From NCBI RefSeq assembly GCF_026151205.1, contig NC_087075.1, positions 4,748,359-4,812,358 of the forward strand: DNA of 64,000 nucleotides. The letters are read 5' to 3'. The position numbers and the translations under genes are program-made. The notes below the pieces were generated by a model. The model saw only the letters and a list, made by a program, of their open reading frames with translations, was not told the DNA's origin and made no database searches. The stretch is from Bolinopsis microptera. Taxonomy: Eukaryota; Ctenophora; Tentaculata; Lobata; Bolinopsidae. How positions within the stretch are numbered: the stretch's first letter is position 1; each line of letters opens with the position of its first letter. Shown here piece after piece: positions 22,520 through 34,830 of the stretch.

Positions 22520-23987
22520 GAGTGGCTCTCTCAGGAATTGATATACTATAAAAATGTTAATTCTAATTTTTGTATTTTTTATTATAGCAATTCTTATTTT
22601 TTGAATGGTTGACGGTCAACATTTTTACATTTTTTGTTGCTAAGTTTAGGTTATGAAATCAAATAAAATTCGTGTAAAAACTAACTTAGTTACAGGGTTA
22701 AGTCAATGAAACGAGCTAATAAGTCAAAAAGAATTATACAGCTGAACACAATGGAGATCTAACAAACATCTAATTTTGTTGAGATGCAACCTGCCAAAGC
22801 CCATGGGGCATGGTGCCTTGGTATAAGAGTATAAGGAGAGTTCTGAATTTACCACTTGCCAAGCTCTGTCACATTGTTGCTAGTAGTCACCACTTATCAT
22901 GATGACAACCTGCTCCAGCTTAGTAACAGACACGCCATCCAGCCATATCCCATAGCTACACGTGGGTGACATCGCCTTTGGTATGCACCGAAACAACGTA
23001 ATAATAGATAAATTTTAACAATAAAAATTTAAGGGGGTCATTTATAACAGTAACATGTCTAAGATGATGAAAATGTAATGTCCCTTGATTTTATTCTTTT
23101 TCAAATTCATACCAGTATGATGGAACAAAAGGATTTAACATTTTAAAACTATTAATATACAATGTAGCACGAGTTAATTAGCAAATATTACAATTTCATG
23201 CGAATAATGCATGAGTACGTTATACGAGTAGAATAGAGAAAAACAGTGTAAATAATTTAACGAGTCAATAATGCTCTGATTCATTAAGCAAGTCAGAGTA
23301 TACAAATAAATAAATAAATTATGTATGTATATTTTTAATATTTACGTTAAATTAAACATAAGTGTTATAAGGGATGTAATAAATACTCCTCTAATAGTAA
23401 TTCCCTCGATTGCAACAAACCGGGTTGAATAGCATTAATATATAACCTCCCTATACCGTGTTCCGTGGCTCAGTATACTGAGCTCATCCCCCCCCCCCCC
23501 CCCCCCCCCCCCCATTTAGTTCGTTCAAAGCATGTGTTTTATAAAATCTCACATCACATCTACTACAGATTGGGATCATGTACTTATTTTTAACCGTTTT
23601 TGCCCTGACAAGCCCGGCATAGACAGGTTTTATTATTAACAAAATTAACAAATTTACCAGTGAATAACGTATTGTTGTGTTATGATCATCAATGAAATTC
23701 TGAACAAATAAATAAAATATCTGAATAAGTAGATAAATACATTTTTTGGTAAGTGAATTTATTAAAATTTTCCATTGGCGTTCCTTCCAACAGGAAGTAA
23801 ACACAAGTTATCCAAGATCGCAAATCTTACTATATCTTATTATATATAAAGCGAGACGATATATATGTTTATAATTATATATCCGTACCATTTTACTGAC
23901 ACTTTACGGTATCAACTTTAATACGACTTTCCGCAAATACGGTAAAAGATATACAACTTAACCTTTTTTGACTGGTTCAAATGCTTC
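22520..23987. other. Gene-free AT-rich stretch with a poly-C tract
   Basis: No supported gene. A run of about 26 C lies at 23488-23513 and accounts for a glycine-rich minus-strand frame that begins beside it. The remainder is AT-rich with no recognised motif. Confidence 0.5.
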
Positions 23988-23988
23988 A

Positions 23989-24612
23989 AAGGGACATACA
24001 CCAAAAGCTTTTATGGCGAGATTCGGGATTCGACTTCATACTATGAAAATATAGATAAAAAACAATATGATTTAATACATTGAAATTTTTTTTTCAAAAA
24101 CAAATTATATTTTCTTTTTGGTAATTTAAAAAAAATTGGTAAAGTCTGTCACTGAAATACTCAAAAATATCACACCTTAAAACTCAAAATTGAGGGAAAT
24201 CCTGTTCCAAAAAGTTGGATATGATCATCAGCTATACACTCGCAAGAATTTTGAAGCGATATCTATATTTCATACTGATTTGAAGGCCATTAAGGGGACA
24301 TACACCAAAACCTTTTTTGCCGAGATTCGGGATTTGACTTCAAATTATTAAAGTATAAATAAAAACAATAAGATTTGATACATTGAGATTCAATTTTGAG
24401 AAGTCTGTCACTGTAATGCCGATATTTCAGTCATTTTTAAAACAAGGTCGAGGGAAGAAAAATTGAAATTTTTGCCTGCCTACTATCAAAGTTGTATATT
24501 TTACCAATCACCCAGGTCATAAGATATCGCTCCAAAAATTCTTGTGAGTGTAGCTAATGATCATATCCAACTTTTTGGAACAGGTTTTTTTTCGATTTGA
24601 GTTTTAAGGTTT
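23989..24612. repeat. Nested direct and inverted repeats (possible foldback element)
   Basis: A block starting gggacatacaccaaaa and containing gagattcgggatt occurs at about 23989-24100 and again, diverged, at 24294-24405. A second block near 24180-24270 (aaactcaaaattgaggg, cctgttccaaaaagttggat, atgatcatcagctatacact) recurs inverted at about 24525-24612. The arrangement resembles a foldback or MITE-derived cluster; no target duplication was recognised. Confidence 0.65.
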
Positions 24613-24835
24613 GAAATCTGGCCTCAAAGAACTTAGTAAAATTCATCGTAAAAAGGCCCAAAATGGCAGATTTAAGGTTTACAATGTTTTTTAAATAATT
24701 TTTACAGAATCGTTATCAGCTTGGTAAGACGAATCTCTTAGTACCAAATTTATAATACTTAAAGACACAAATTTTGTTCGAGCTTAAATTTAAGACAATT
24801 TTTCATATAAAATCATCTATTTGCAGCATTATAGT

Positions 24836-25433
24836 GCAAATTGTCTGAAACAGTACAAGCCGTCTAATTTGTAAAACTGCCCGGTTAAATACCAGGCATC
24901 TAGACAATAAGACAATAATATGGTACAGACAGGAGCATGGAATAGCAGAGCAAGGTTCACTAGATGAAAGCACTTAATGGTACTCTAAGGGGAATTGGAT
25001 ACAAAAGTAGCTCAAAGATAGATACAATAAATTTATAATAGTTTTTTGTGATTTTTGTATCCATTTCCGCTAGACTGTTCATGAGGACCTTTGAACACGG
25101 AGACGTATCATCCTTCTGTCAGTGGACCACTGGGCGCCACTAGTTTTGTCTATTATGCTAATAATTTAATTCATTAGTTTGTACAGCTATTGCTAATCGA
25201 TCATTTGGGTGTCATGAACAACTCTCCTGCGCCGAAGGTAACCTACAAAAACCTGGTAGGTCACATGTTCCTTTTAGTTTTAAAAGTCTACGGCCGATTT
25301 TTCTTTTAAACAGCAAAAGGAAGATATTGCCCATGATAATCTTCGGGATATTCAAAGGCAGGTTTTTCAGTATTCATGAGGTTCATGGGGGAAAAAAGCA
25401 TACAAACTTGGCCACATCTATTGAATACATTTA
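24836..25433 (+). repeat. ~600-bp dispersed repeat, copy 1 (beside the intronless GPCR)
   Basis: This matches 27551-28182 in the same orientation over its full length at high identity, with small indels. Shared landmarks are gtctaatttgtaaaactgcc, aacacggagacgtatcatcc, ggcgccactagttttgtcta and gcgccgaaggtaacctacaa. Copy 2 carries a ~40-bp stretch near 27847 that copy 1 lacks. A third partial copy lies near 28500-28575. No protein is clearly encoded. Confidence 0.85.
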
Positions 25434-25953
25434 CGAGTCATGTGGAATTGGAGCTGTGTTCTCATTGGTTGGTGTCACGTGGTGTGAGTAAGCGGTTGTT
25501 GGGGCAATGGGGCTCTACGATTTCTAGCTGTATCTATCATTAGATGTCGCCAAAAGATTAAGAATAAGGAACTAAAACTAAATAACATATAATAAACAAA
25601 CATCCAACCTCTTTGCTCTGAAGGGGTAGAGTCATTGTGTTGAAGAGGTCAATTTCTGGAGTTCAAGTTTTTTTCTTCTTTTTTTCAATTTTATCTTTTT
25701 TTTATGATTATCTATAGAAGTCTTTGAAATGTCACACCTAGTCTTTAAAGGCGTAACGGCTATCGTGCTGATAGTCTGAATTTACTTTCCAAATGGGAAT
25801 CTTAGCCGCTGGTGGATTGTTTCTGATCTTTAAGTCTCATGATCTTTCTTGTGACTATTCCTCCTAAAGCGACTTATAATGGCGTCCCCTGTCTTTTTTC
25901 CCTTCATGTTGGGCCACTTGTCAGCCGTTTCTTTAACATCATCACCCTTGCGT

Positions 25954-26844
25954 CTATTTAGATTTGTTGAAAAGTGACTTTATGTATTTCCTCATGTCTT
26001 TCTTTCTGGTGAAGTAGATGATCGGGTTGATGGAAGAGTTGACGGGCGTCGCGATCCACAAGGCAGCATTTCCTATTATCATATTTGCCATGTTCTTCCT
26101 TGTTAAACCAAGTCCGCCGAACTGGAAATCGTAGAAGAAAATTGCGTTAGTAATATTGAAGAAGCAGGAGATGACGGCTACCAAAAGTATAGTGACTGTG
26201 GCTTTCTGGTTGGTGTTGGGTCGCGGCGCCTGGTTTGCATTTTGCACTGGAGCAACTCCAAGCTGCTTTCGGTAGCTTAGAAGCTTCCGTGCAGAGATGA
26301 TGGAGGAAATGAGAATTATGACACAAAGTGTGAAGAGAACTGTTATCATCAAGCCATTTTCAAAGTTGTTGAACATTTCAAACCCTTGTGTATTTATGTA
26401 GTAATAGTAGAATCCAAGCAGCAACTTCACGATCTCTTGAACAACGAAAATCAGTGCTGCAACTCCAACAGCCTTCTTGTTGATTTGATAGAAAGGGAAG
26501 CAAAGAGATACGGTTCTTGTAACACTTAGAACACATGTGGCAAAAGCAGATCCATTAATGAAAACATCGAGTATACCGATAGAAACTCTAAAGAAAGGAC
26601 TGCTTCTACCACACATGGACCCTCCACAGTGATAAAAGGTTACCACGGCAATTGCAATTACAGACACTAGCAGGTCAAAAACGTTCAGAAACATAAAATT
26701 TCTGTTGCTCAAGGTTCTTTCGCCTTTTCTGATGAAGTAGGAGAGAGAAATAGAATTGGTAATAGATCCTGTCAATGCTATAGCCCCAGTGCTGAGCGGG
26801 AGGATTTGGCTTAAGTATACTTGAATCGCGGAAGAGGAAGCCAT
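25954..26844 (-). CDS. Class A (rhodopsin-like) G protein-coupled receptor, intronless, 296 aa
   Basis: A single uninterrupted frame gives a seven-helix receptor with a short N-terminus. Seen: TM1 about 17-38; TM2 with NVFDLLVSVIA (D57, the 2.50 Asp); TM3 ending CVLSVTRTVSLCFPFYQI, with TRT at 109-111 in place of DRY; TM4 about 125-147; TM5 about 164-186; a short third loop rich in N, Q and P; TM6 about 214-238 with CFFNIT, lacking the CWxP proline; TM7 with NSSINPIIYF (NPIIY 273-277). The tail is short and basic (KKDMRKYIKSLFNKSK). Helix positions are estimates. It shows no close resemblance to the spliced GPCR at 18.3 kb. Lack of introns suggests retroposition or an intronless receptor clade. 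Ligand unknown. Confidence 0.9.
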   Translation of the reverse strand: MASSSAIQVYLSQILPLSTGAIALTGSITNSISLSYFIRKGERTLSNRNFMFLNVFDLLVSVIAIAVVTFYHCGGSMCGRSSPFFRVSIGILDVFINGSAFATCVLSVTRTVSLCFPFYQINKKAVGVAALIFVVQEIVKLLLGFYYYYINTQGFEMFNNFENGLMITVLFTLCVIILISSIISARKLLSYRKQLGVAPVQNANQAPRPNTNQKATVTILLVAVISCFFNITNAIFFYDFQFGGLGLTRKNMANMIIGNAALWIATPVNSSINPIIYFTRKKDMRKYIKSLFNKSK

Positions 26845-27550
26845 ATTTTATCTTCGCTGTTAGAGAAATAGAATTGAGGTTATTATGGCAGTTAAAATGT
26901 GTTGTGAGCAGAAGTGTAATAACATTATTGTAGTTGTAGCTGATATCCATCGAAAAAATTACAGAAATAAACAGGACTAAATACTTTAAACAGGATTCAA
27001 TTTATTAAATGTACTAGTGTAACCCGGCGTTCGGCCGGGATTTCAGTGCCGCAGTAAAAAGCGTATGAGTAATTAGTAATTACCCGTTGAGTCAAAACCC
27101 GCATTAGGTGAGCAATTCTATTCGGAGTGCCCTCACGTATCCAAATCCAATAGTATTAGTATCTTAAACAATAATCTCATACGCTACTTATGCAGCTACA
27201 TATGCAGTAATGGGAGAGAGAGAGCGAGTCCCGTAACTCTTACCGTTTTCTTGATTAAGCTGATCAAGCCATTTAATGTAACATTTATGGTACAAAACTG
27301 TCAATTAAACCACCTACCACCGGCCGATTTAAAAAAAAATTCTTATCGGCTTCGTCAGAGTTTTGTCGGCACTATACCGAAAAAACCAGTCTTACCGTTT
27401 TTTAATATAAGCGTTCGGAAATTTCCCGCATACACACACACACATATATTTCTTGAGATTATTATAAATGATATACAACATAAAAATACTCTCAAAAAAA
27501 AAGGAAAACAGCATTATTCTGCACAAGAGAGGTAATTTCAGCCTACGAGT

Positions 27551-28182
27551 GCAAATCGTCTGAAATGGTACTGGCCGTCTAATTTGTAAAACTGCCCGGT
27601 TAAATACCAGTCATCTAGACAATAGAACAATAAGATGGTACAGACAGGAGCATTGAATAGGAGAGCAAGGCTCACTAGATGGCATCACTTAATGGTACAC
27701 TAGGGGGAATTCGATACAAAAGTAGCTCGAAGATTGATACAAGAAATTTATAAAAGTTTTGTGTGATTTTTGTATCCATTTCCGCTATAGACTGTTCATG
27801 AGTACCTTTGAACACGGAGACGTATCATCCTTCTGTCAGTGGACCACAATTGTCGCTACAGTTCGTATTTAAGTGGTGCACTCAACTGGGCGCCACTAGT
27901 TTTGTCTATTATGCTAATAATTTAATTTATTATTTTGTACAGCTATTGCTAATCAATCATTTGGGTGTCATGAACAACTCTCCTGCGCCGAAGGTAACCT
28001 ACAAAAACCTGGTAGGTCACATGTTCCTTTTAAAAGTCTACGGTCGATTATTTTTTTAGACAGCAAAAGGAAGATATTGCCCATGATAATCTTCGGGGTA
28101 TTCAAAGGCAAGTTTCTTAGTATTCTGCTGGTTCATGGGGAAAAAAGCATACAAACCTGATCACATCTATTGAATACATTTA
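27551..28182 (+). repeat. ~600-bp dispersed repeat, copy 2
   Basis: Direct-orientation partner of 24836-25433, so the two copies bracket the intronless GPCR. The interval 26845-27550 between gene and repeat holds no supported gene, only a short (ac)n run near 27432. Confidence 0.85.
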
Positions 28183-28243
28183 AAGAATTTCACAAAAAGC
28201 ATTTTTTTATCAAGACACTTATTTTACTTCGGAGTATTCCAAC

Positions 28244-28442
28244 TGCAGCAGTTAGCAGCAGTTAGCAGCAGTGAGCAGCAGTGAGCAGCAGTGAGCAGCA
28301 GTGAGCAGCAGTGAGCAGCAGTGAGCAGCAGTGAGCAGCAGTGAGCAGCAGTGAGCAGCAGTGAGCAGCAGTGAGCAGCAGTGAGCAGCAGTGAGCAGCA
28401 GTTAGCAGCAGTGAGCAGCAGTGAGCAGCAGTTAGCAGCAGT
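28244..28442 (+). repeat. 10-bp minisatellite (gtgagcagca)n
   Basis: About 20 copies of a 10-bp unit, some with gttagcagca in place of gtgagcagca. Followed by a short partial copy of the 600-bp dispersed repeat near 28500-28575. The interval to 29800 contains no supported gene. Confidence 0.93.
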
Positions 28443-29808
28443 TTCTTTGCACTATAATCCTCCTGTGGCTAGAATTCCATTAAGTGAAATTATCTTTTTG
28501 TCAGTGGGCTACGTGTCGCTACTGTTCGCATTAATTAAGTGTTGCACTCAACTCGGCGCCACTAATTTTATAGTACCAGTCCTAACTAAATAACTAAAGA
28601 ATTTACTAACAATGCCCGGCTAACATTTTCAGCTGTTCGTTTATTTCTTCTTTTTCTAAATTTATCATTAGATCTTCACGGAATGATATTGATACCATAT
28701 AATGCAACCGTATTAGCTATCATATAATCTTTAGAGTAGACTTTTAAGTTGCACAAAATGTTGGTACAATGCGCTGCAGTGATACAATCAATCAGCTAAT
28801 TGCAGCTGAAGACTTAACGGGTGATACTCGTAAAATATTTGTTTCAGGACCGTCGACGAGTCCAACTCGGCGCGCGTCCTGGTAGGTTATAAACCTACAA
28901 CTGAAGACAATTTATTTTCTAAATCGTTAACAAATATGAAAGAAAATGGCAGATTCAGAACAAGCTACATTATATTTGTTTATTTATTTTTTTAATTTAA
29001 TCTAAATCACAAAGCGATAAAAACAAACCGCAGAGAGAAAGCTCCAAGCACAGGATTCGTGTCGAGTAGTTATAATTACTCGATTACAAAGTACAAACAG
29101 TCAAAAGAAAATAGGTTTTCCGAACTGATGGACAACTATTCTGTTAGATATGGTTAAAAATTTAAAAACTGTTAGAATACGTCATGATGTGGTTCACATA
29201 TTACATGAGCCAGGTTTACAGTGCGAAGTATCCTCGAACATTGTTAAGTGTGAAATGCTGATATTCCATGACCATATACAAATTTAAAAAGTAATATCAC
29301 ATGGCCTAGGTATTAGTAGGTATCAGTAGAAAGGTATCAGTAGAAAGATATAAGTAGAAAGCAAATTTAGCGCGGGATCACTCGGCGTTCACTGTGACAA
29401 ATATGAGCACGTAAAACCTAATAAAGCACGTTTTAGCTCTTCGTAAATATACATACTGTACTAATGAAGATATAAACATTAGATATTCCAAATACTAATC
29501 TAGCTATAGCTCAGACTTAGCAAATTTAATTTACTGTGACATTTCTAGTATTGCTCTAATGTGTAATGGGATTCACAACAACTTTTGATCAAATTCTGCT
29601 TTCTGGACCAGATTTGGCTCCAAAAAAAGTATGATAACAAAATGCCTTCTCATACGCTATCAAAATTTTCCAAATTCGGCAAGTGTCGTGTTTGAAAATG
29701 TCAATATAAGTATAGCCCTCGGCAAGCCTCGTGTGCAAATTATTTTAATATCGCATGAGAAGGCATGTGGTAAAACCACCATATGGTGCCCACTAAATCA
29801 CTTGCCCC

Positions 29809-29967
29809 CAGGGACAAAAGGATTTCGCGATTATTTTGGCCAAAAATCGCGATACCGCGAATTTTAACAGACTATACATTAATACATTAAACTATACATA
29901 AAATTTGTCGCAAATAATGGGAAAAATCGCGCGATTCCGTACATGCCGCGATTTCCTTTTGTCCCTG
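29809..29967. mobile_element. hAT-type MITE, 159 bp
   Basis: The element starts CAGGGACAAAAGGATTTCGC and ends GCGATTTCCTTTTGTCCCTG, near-perfect terminal inverted repeats of about 20 bp. It is flanked by perfect 8-bp direct repeats, cttgcccc, at 29801-29808 and 29968-29975. An 8-bp duplication plus a CAGGG terminus is the established signature of hAT transposons. The interior is AT-rich with several CGCG motifs and encodes nothing. Confidence 0.9.
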
Positions 29968-30037
29968 CTTGCCCCAACATTTAAAAATCTTATGAAAAAG
30001 CCTTGATTGTATGAAGGTGATTATAATCGATTTATTT

Positions 30038-30550
30038 GTGGAAGCTGATTCCGAATCTCAATCACCCCACATGATGACATAGGGTAAAATTCTTCCCTGA
30101 GGAATTACGGGCAAAAAATGTTTTGGTCACCATATGGAGTGACCAATCAATAAGATATACTCACCAGAATTGAAAATTATACTATAATTATGTATACCAC
30201 ATGGATAAGAGCATGCAATATATAATTGCTGAATCAGGGGGTAATTAAAATAAATCAATGGAGTATTGGCCATCTTTCCATAATCTTAAAGCTCGGAATA
30301 GTATATACTCCGCAACTGCATTATATTTGTAAACCGCCTAAAGGAGGTATTACTAATACTATTAACAAGTGGTAAGCTTTCCCGCTCTCAGTCTCAATTT
30401 TTGAAAAGCCTCAATTTTTGAAAAGCCTCAATTTTTGAAAAGGCCCTGAGGGTATGAAATTAATAAAAATCGGTGTATATTTGGACGCTGATTCCGAATC
30501 ACCCCCATGACGTAGGGTTAAAATACTTCCCTGGAGAGTTAGGGGCTTTC
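30038..30550 (+). repeat. Diverged direct repeats and a 17-bp triplication
   Basis: A block containing gctgattccgaatc, catagggtaaaa and cttccctgagga at 30045-30118 recurs as a diverged copy at 30488-30545. Between them, cctcaatttttgaaaag occurs three times in tandem (about 30398-30450). Confidence 0.7.
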
Positions 30551-30559
30551 CAGCTATAG

Positions 30560-33330
30560 AATAAGAATATTTTAGCTACAGTTATGTCCCTGTTATCTGC
30601 AGAACCCTGTACTCGACTCCAGGCTAAGAAACCTGGCAAAACATTAGTCATAGCATTCAGGGAGATAAGAACACTAAGGTAGGGATACATTTGAAGAATG
30701 TCCAACAAGAGCTGGAGAGAGCTGGAGAGTGGAGAGGGTAATAACCCGTTAATATAACCGATAAACCACATGTTAGTAATAAAATAACGGGGGCACGCAC
30801 GAGGATTGTATTTCAACTTATCCCGCGGCATAAGTTTATCACTGAGCACGATCAAGGATTGTTATGAAAATAACCTCGATAAGCGTTAAGCGTTTTGTGT
30901 CCGGATACTGCTAGCAGTAATTATTTTAATGTATTATACTTTGTTATTTGGGATCACTATCAAGCTATCAGTATGGAAAATAGAATTGGAGAAGTACAAG
31001 GTAATTGGAGAATGGGAAAAGCGAGCGACCGATTTCATTCTCGCTATCATTTTGCATTTGCAGACAGTCATTCAAATTAATATCAGTTATTTTTGTTTGG
31101 GAAACAGAGACACTGGCAGCGGTCCACTCTACCCATGATTATGGGTTTTGGTCAAATTATTATAAATTTTTCATTTACGAAATTTTCACAATTTAACTGA
31201 ATTTGAGCTGACTATATAGCAACCAGGGAATAAAGGAATTGTGTCAGAGCACCTGTATTCCGTAATCATACTACCGAACCAGACAGTATTTTTTAAATAT
31301 ACTATTGTTAGAATCGCCACCTGTATCGACAAATAATCAGTTTTTATCTCTAGATGATCAGTCTCTAGATGATTTCAGCAACTTGGTAATCTATCAATGG
31401 TCGCTCAACCGTTCCTTAAGTGACACTTGATCAGTTACTATCGACGGATTACCAAAATGTCCGCTATATGGATGATACAGCAATTTATCACATATTCATT
31501 ATTCTTATTCATTATTCATCACACTGCTGCACTATAAGCTTATAAGTGAAATATAAATGCTCAAACTCAGCTTAAAATTGAAATATTCTAAACAAAAACT
31601 AAAATTAAACGCTGTTTACAATATGAATAACTCAATAATAAAAATACGTTACAAAAATCCGTGAATAGTAAAATAATGTCCGTTTGCGTGGCTTAGTGTG
31701 GTTCAGTACCTTAAGCTTTTAAGGTGCTAGTCACTGTCAAGAGACACAAGATCTAAAGATCATAAAGTAGAACTGACTGATATAACAAAATGATACAAGG
31801 TCATATAAACAAGAGAGAGGATATCTTCCACGCAGTACCTCGGCTACAGGACCAGGAGACCTATTGTCTTAATTAGAGGCTATACTAATTGTATAATACT
31901 TATTAGTGTAATTTATTGTGTAATTAGTAAGACTACAGGCACCCCGGCACCTGGGTTCATGATTAAAACAAGACCTTTCATTGATATATTAATAAAAATT
32001 GAACATTCCTGAAAATTTAAAATTTGATAAGATGAAGTCAAACAGAAATTAGAACTATATGTAATATTGCAGTTGGTACCTTACTCACAAAATTCAATCA
32101 TTATTGCAGCAGCTCAATGTAATAAAGAAATAAACATTATTCTGCGTTGGTCACTACCATATGGCTGATATAAGGACGGAAAAGTAATGTTTAGATCTCG
32201 TTACCATTACACTTACAGTGTGTCGAGTCTCCGTACTTGTGTTAGGCTCCACTCTAGGGATCTACTGCAGGGCCTGGTACTTGTAGACCGGTTACGACAC
32301 GAGGGTTCACGGGGCAGCTGTGTTCTGGGCCTATGGCCTGACGACAGCCGGATGGGTTTTAGGGGGATTTGATTCATGGAGAAGCATTTATTAATCGCCT
32401 TAAATTTCGTTCACAGTTCCAATCACAACGACCGGATTTGGTCTTAGTCTAGGATACTTTTACTTTTAGGTCATCGTGTCAAACACGGCTTTACTTGGTT
32501 TACTTTAGATGCTGGACTGACAGTTACAGTCACAGCCAATTGAACGATTGAGAGACGGTGATAAAGGGATGCTGGGGTAATTAATAATGGTAAATACAAC
32601 AATTACATACGTGAACATTTTCTTCCGTATGAGATGATAAAATATTGTACAATTGGAATAAACTTGACAGTGCATGTAAAGGATGATCAATCTTCACAAA
32701 ATAGCTACCTCACGTAATTTGACCGGTACATTACGTAAACAGACATATTTCTAACCGGACATTCATGTGAACACTCAAAGGTTCGAAAACCTTAAGTCGA
32801 ACTGGGACTAAATAGTTTATTACCCCAAATATTTTAATTCAACACTGTCCTAATATTAAGGAAATTTTACCGGATACATGATGCAAATATATCTGACGAA
32901 ATTGGAAATTATTTTAATCCACGCCCACATCTTTTGGAAGCTAAAATTTTCATCAACATTTAGTCTTTCTTATCAGGATTTCTTTATGCTGTTTTTTCAA
33001 TGCTATCGTATGCTGGATTGTCCTCACCTCCCCTTGCTGGAATGTTTATAAAGATAAATTAGATAATTAGTTTAATAAACCAGAAATTATTTAATTATAA
33101 TAGTTATCAAGTCATCATAATTGTTAAGTTATTATAAAATAAGTTAAATATGTACTTTAAAGAGTAAGATAGGCATAAATTAAAAAGTAAAACAAGTAAC
33201 AAAAACCTCAGTTTAACGTGGATCAGTTTGTAGAAATAAAACAACCGTGATCAGTGATAAATAATGATTTACGGTTATAAAGTGGGGTCTGCAGTAAAAC
33301 GAAATATTCATTTTTCACATTATACATAAC
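30560..33330. other. Gene-free stretch
   Basis: No recognisable gene. A slightly GC-richer patch at 32187-32372 has an open frame of 61 codons after a possible acceptor, but no known domain and no partner exon. AT-rich elsewhere. Confidence 0.45.
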
Positions 33331-33331
33331 A

Positions 33332-34830
33332 TTATAACATTTTTAGAAACTTACAAATGATCATCTGCTCGTCCTCCTGTTGGATATAACCGTCACAACA
33401 GGAACTAGCACAGCAGCACCTGCCAGCTTTATTGTAGCAGCACATACAGCAGCACCTTCCGTGACGGATGCAGCCGAAATACCTGGAAAATAAGGTGGTA
33501 ATACCTGGGAAATAAGGTGGTAATACCTGGGAAATATCAAATAAGGTGGTAATACCTGGTAAATAATGTGGTAATACCTGGGAAATAAGGTGGTAATACC
33601 TGGGAAATAAGGTGGTAATGCCTGGGAAATAAGGTGGTAATACCTGGAAAATAAGGTGGTAATACCTGGAAAATAAGATGGTAATACCTGGGAAATAAGG
33701 TGGTAATACCTGGGAAATAAGGAAGTAATACCTAGAAAATAAGGTGGTTCAAATAAGGTGGTAATACCTGGTAAATAATGTGGTAATACCTTGAAAATAA
33801 GGTGGTAATACCTGGGAAATATCAAATAAGGTGGTAATACCTGGTAAATAATGTGGTAATACCTGGAAAATAAGGTGGTAATACCTGGGAAATATCAAAT
33901 AAGGTGGTAATACCTGGTAAATAATGTGGTAATACCTGGAAAATAAGGTGGTAATACCTGGGAAATAAGGTGGTAATACCTGGGAAATAAGGTGGTAATA
34001 CCTGGAAAATAAGGTAGTATTAATGTTAATTTGGCATGATTGTGACAAAAATGAACCAACAATGGGCATATAACCTACCACACAACTGCGACTAGGATGA
34101 TGAAGCAGAGGGTGATAAGATTGCTTATAACAGCACTGTAGCACCCAACTGTAACAGGGTTCACTTTGTGTGTTCTCTTCTTGTGCTCCTCCTCCAGCTT
34201 CTTGGAAGATGTTTTTATCTGTTCAACTATTTTGTTTCCTTCTATCGCCTCCACTGATTTCTTCTTTTCTGGTTTAGCATCGGATGGTTTAGCCTCGGCT
34301 GGTTTACCCTCGGCTGGTTTAGCGGCTGCTGCTGCTGGTTTAGCGGCGGCTGCTGCTGGTTTAGCGGCGGCGGCTGCTGGTTTAGCGGCTGCTGCTGCTG
34401 GTTTAGCGGCTGCTGCTGGTTTAGCGGCTGCCGCTGCTGGTTTAGCGGCGGCGGCTGCTGGTTTAGCGGCTGCTGCTGCTGGTTTAGCGGCTGCTGCTGC
34501 TGGTTTAGCGGCTGCTGCTGCTGGTTTAGCGGCTGCTGCTGCTGGTTTAGCGGCGGCTGCTGCTGGTTTAGCGGCTGCTGGTATCTCTTCTTTAGCTGGT
34601 TCAGATTCCGTAGTTTCAACAGCAGGAATTTCTAATTCATCCTCTTCGTCTTCAACGGTCGTTTCAGTTTCGAGAGAAGGAATGGCTATTTCAGTTTCAG
34701 ATGTAAATTCATGTTCTTCAACTTCAACGGTCGGTTCTTTTCCCCCACTTTCAGTTTCAACCGTTTTGATAACAACAGGCACTGCAAGAGCTGCAGATAT
34801 CACAAACAACAAAACCACAAAAAGCCTCAT
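33332..34830 (-). CDS. Secreted/type I membrane protein with KPAAAAA repeats and Cys-rich tail, two exons, 300 aa
   Basis: Exon 1 is 34830-34079; exon 2 is 33482-33332. The start MRLFVVLLFVISAALA is a clear signal peptide; I prefer it to an in-frame ATG 30 codons upstream. An acidic segment follows (about 17-90), then about 13 repeats of K-P-A5 (with AAK and AAAK variants), a basic segment and a hydrophobic helix (VISNLITLCFIILVAVVW). The intron splits the W codon in phase 2; the spliced tail reads YFGCIRHGRCCCMCCY and CCCASSCCDGY, a Cys cluster typical of palmitoylated juxtamembrane regions (inferred). Unspliced, TAG follows the W directly, giving a tail-less form. A strong donor (gtaagt) at about 33354 could add further exons. 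Function unknown. Confidence 0.72.
33483..34016 (-). repeat. 22-bp minisatellite filling the intron, each unit resembling a splice acceptor-donor pair
   Basis: About 24 units of 22 bp; on the minus strand each ends ttatttcccag or ttattttccag and the next begins gtattacc. The final unit supplies the acceptor of exon 2, which itself begins GTATTTC. Some units carry an extra 'gatatt'-type variant. Every unit therefore has a pyrimidine-rich AG followed at once by GT. Confidence 0.9.

Noticed and set aside
32187-32372. GC-richer 61-codon frame
   Set aside because: Not recognised, no partner exon, no clear start context.
34242-34619. Gln/Pro/Leu-rich minus-strand frame and the Ala-rich + strand frame
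   Set aside because: Other-frame readings of the KPAAAAA repeats; only the frame with signal peptide, helix and tail is supported.
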